64,000 nt of DNA from Candidatus Tityobacter terrigena. GTDB lineage: Bacteria; Vulcanimicrobiota; Vulcanimicrobiia; Vulcanimicrobiales; Vulcanimicrobiaceae. Shown here in pieces: positions 62,188-64,000 of the stretch. The translations under genes were made by a program, and so were the position numbers. Within the stretch, counting starts at the first letter, position 1; every line of letters begins with the position of its first letter. The notes below the pieces were generated by a model. It searched no databases, was not told the origin of the DNA, and saw nothing but the letters and a program-made list of their open reading frames with translations. The stretch is from contig PMHO01000053.1 in NCBI GenBank assembly GCA_003156715.1, forward strand, positions 62,001 to 126,000, given 5' to 3'.

Positions 62188-63585
62188 GTGGACGGATCGG
62201 CTACCGTCACGGTCGATTGGGCGAAGCCCGCGCGAAGCGCCTCCGTCTCGGAGGCGATGGCCGCAGGGAAGGCCCTCCGCGCTCGGGTGGCGCGCCACGC
62301 CCAAGCGCACTGGCGAGCGCCCGCGGGACGACCCGATCCGATCGAGGTGCTGCGCCAAAGCGACGACGGCCGGCTAACGGATCTGCTTCCGATCCGCTAT
62401 GGCCGGATGCTGCAAAGTCCGTTCGCCTTCTATCGGGGTGCGGCGGCGATCATGGCATCCGACCTCGCTGCGTTTCCGGTATCTGGAATCCGTACTCAAG
62501 TATGCGGCGACTGCCATCTCATGAACTTCGGAGGCTTCGGCACGCCGGAGGGCCGCTTCGTCTTCGATGTGAACGACTTCGACGAAACGATTCCCGGCGC
62601 GTGGGAGTGGGACCTCAAGCGGCTCGCCACAAGCGTCGTCATCGCCGGTCGCCATCTCAATTTTCGCGTCTCCGAAACCGACGCCGCGACCATGGCCGCG
62701 GTGCGAACGTATCGCGAGCAGATCCGAGCCTACGCGGCGATGCATGTGCTCGACGTGTGGTACGCGCGGCTGGACGAATCACAACTCGCGAGAATCGTCG
62801 ACTCCGCCGAAGAACGCCGGCAATACGCGGCGGCCATCAAGAAGGCCAAATCCGAAACGAGGGCCCACGCCTTCCCACGATTTGCGAGCACCGACGGAAC
62901 CGGTACGGTCATCGTCGACGAGCCCCCGCTGCTGTATCATCCCGAGGATGTCACGGCGTTCGTCGACACGGTCAGGGTGGCGTTCGAATGCTATCGCGAG
63001 ACGCTGCCGGAGGATCGTCAGAGTCTTTTCGATCGGTTTCGGCTGCTGGATGCAGCTTACAAGGTCGTCGGAGTGGGCAGCGTCGGAACGCGCTGCCTCG
63101 TCGCGTTTTTCGTCGCCCGCAACGACGATTCGCTCGTTCTTCAGATGAAAGAGGCGCGGGCCTCAGTTTTCGATCCGTACGCCGGCGCTCCGCCTTATGA
63201 CAGCCAAGGGCTGCGTGTCGTGACGGGTCAGCGCGCGCTGCAAGCCGCGAGCGACCTCTTCCTCGGTTGGACGGTCGGCCGCGACGGTCACGACTACTAT
63301 GTCAGGCAGCTGCGCGATATGAAGACCTCGGCCGATGTCGATCATATGTCGCCGGTCGCCCTGAGCGATTACGCCGAATTTTGCGGGTGGGCTCTGGCGC
63401 GAGCGCACTCCAAGGCTAGCGGTTCGGCGGCGATGATCGCCGGCTATCTCGGTCGCTCCGCCGCTTTCGACGAGGCGATGCTCGGATTCGCACACGCCTA
63501 TGCAGCCCAGAACAAAGCGGACTATGACGCACTGGTCGAGGCAGTGCGCGCCGGGCGGTTAACGGCCGCAACCGTCGGACGATGA
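62188..63585 (+). CDS. DUF2252 family protein
   Basis: Predicted 465 residues. DUF2252 segments are plain: YRGAAAIMASDLAAFP, QVCGDCHLMNFGGFGTPEG, FVFDVNDFDETIPGAWEWDLKRL, and LQMKEARASVFDPYAG. The fold is related to aminoglycoside-phosphotransferase-like kinases with a GDxHxxN motif, but no activity is established. Its stop overlaps the next start (ATGA), suggesting an operon with the fumarylacetoacetate-hydrolase-like gene. Confidence 0.9.
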   Translation: MDGSATVTVDWAKPARSASVSEAMAAGKALRARVARHAQAHWRAPAGRPDPIEVLRQSDDGRLTDLLPIRYGRMLQSPFAFYRGAAAIMASDLAAFPVSGIRTQVCGDCHLMNFGGFGTPEGRFVFDVNDFDETIPGAWEWDLKRLATSVVIAGRHLNFRVSETDAATMAAVRTYREQIRAYAAMHVLDVWYARLDESQLARIVDSAEERRQYAAAIKKAKSETRAHAFPRFASTDGTGTVIVDEPPLLYHPEDVTAFVDTVRVAFECYRETLPEDRQSLFDRFRLLDAAYKVVGVGSVGTRCLVAFFVARNDDSLVLQMKEARASVFDPYAGAPPYDSQGLRVVTGQRALQAASDLFLGWTVGRDGHDYYVRQLRDMKTSADVDHMSPVALSDYAEFCGWALARAHSKASGSAAMIAGYLGRSAAFDEAMLGFAHAYAAQNKADYDALVEAVRAGRLTAATVGR

Positions 63586-64000
63586 GCACGCGGCGGACGT
63601 TCCTTTCGACGGGGGCCGCCGTCGCCGCCGTCTCTGCCGCTCCACTCGCGGCATCTCCGGAGGTGTCCAAAATGGTTCGCAGCCTGACCCTGACCACGTT
63701 GCGCGACGGCGGGCTCGATCACGTCGGCATCAAGACGGCGGCCGGCATCGTCGACGTATCGCTCGCCGCGCGGGGGCTCGGCGTTACCGATCCACCGCGC
63801 ACGGTCGAGGACGTGATTGCCGGCCGAGGCGCCGTGGCGGAGTTGCCGCGCATCGTCGCGAGCGCACCGCGGGAGGCGATCCGCGCCGCCACGGCGGTCG
63901 AATTCGGCCCGCTCGTGAGCAACCCGTCCAAGATCGTCTGCGTCGGTTTGAACTATCGCGCGCACATCGCCGAGACCGGTGGGAAGACGCCGCCCTATCC
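63582..64000 (+). CDS. Fumarylacetoacetate hydrolase family protein, exported, partial
   Basis: The first ~139 residues are in the window. A twin-arginine signal (STRRTFLSTGAAVAAVSAA) is unusual for this family, which is usually cytoplasmic. The N-terminal domain is followed by SNPSKIVCVGLNYRAHIAETG, the start of the FAH catalytic domain. The enzyme family cleaves or decarboxylates beta-diketo acids and similar compounds. It overlaps the DUF2252 gene by 4 bp. The rest lies beyond the window. Confidence 0.82.
   Translation, partial: MSTRRTFLSTGAAVAAVSAAPLAASPEVSKMVRSLTLTTLRDGGLDHVGIKTAAGIVDVSLAARGLGVTDPPRTVEDVIAGRGAVAELPRIVASAPREAIRAATAVEFGPLVSNPSKIVCVGLNYRAHIAETGGKTPPY

Noticed and set aside
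1-64000. CRISPR arrays, tRNA or rRNA genes, transposons, phage genes
   Set aside because: Looked for regularly spaced short repeats, cloverleaf-like segments and transposase or integrase motifs; none was seen.

Overview
The window is a high-GC bacterial chromosome segment, densely coded on both strands. No tRNA, rRNA, CRISPR array, insertion sequence or phage gene was seen, so it reads as ordinary chromosome, probably from a soil or rock heterotroph. The mix of families suggests Candidatus Eremiobacterota (WPS-2) or a neighbouring lineage. That mix is GloVer-repeat and NHL/SMP-30-like propellers, AcpA-type phosphoesterases, LLM flavoenzymes, hydrolase-cyclase fusions and STAS/SpoIIE phosphatase modules. 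This placement is inference from gene content, since the window holds no phylogenetic marker.

Layout. 0-10 kb: the tail of an old yellow enzyme, a propeller lipoprotein, a GNAT acetyltransferase, a sedolisin protease, a STAS protein, a large membrane protein, topoisomerase IB, a thioredoxin-reductase-like flavoprotein, a LEA-like protein and a secreted repeat protein. 9.7-20 kb: manganese catalase, an orphan Xre/MbcA/ParS-like protein, a partner-switching set (STAS, PAS-GAF-SpoIIE phosphatase, RsbW-like kinase), an aquaporin with an altered NPA box, pyrophosphatase, a diguanylate cyclase and a soxCD pair whose soxC is frameshifted. 20-34 kb: a UBP zinc finger, an LLM oxidoreductase/MFS pair, a lemA-TPM-TPM operon, a divergent M24 protein, an acid phosphatase/phospholipase C homologue, a cupin, an amidase and a PQQ-type propeller.

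34.7-45.4 kb holds the most coherent system, ten minus-strand genes from one good sigma70-like promoter: sfnG, FMN reductase, sfnB, an sfnC/dszC-like flavoprotein, a Rieske-oxygenase relative lacking its Rieske cluster, a complete Liv-type ABC importer and an ArsR repressor. Most junctions are 4-bp start/stop overlaps. The simplest reading is organosulfur (sulfone/sulfonate) uptake and oxidative desulfurisation. A palindrome lies on the promoter and is a natural operator for the ArsR protein, in place of the SfnR enhancer-binding protein used in pseudomonads.

45.5-64 kb: a GloVer-repeat protein, a frameshifted L-type-lectin-like protein behind a structured leader, an M16 peptidase, two unrelated class III cyclase multidomain proteins, Kup potassium transporter, a second phosphoesterase, a DUF2252 protein, and the start of a TAT-exported fumarylacetoacetate-hydrolase-family protein cut by the window end.
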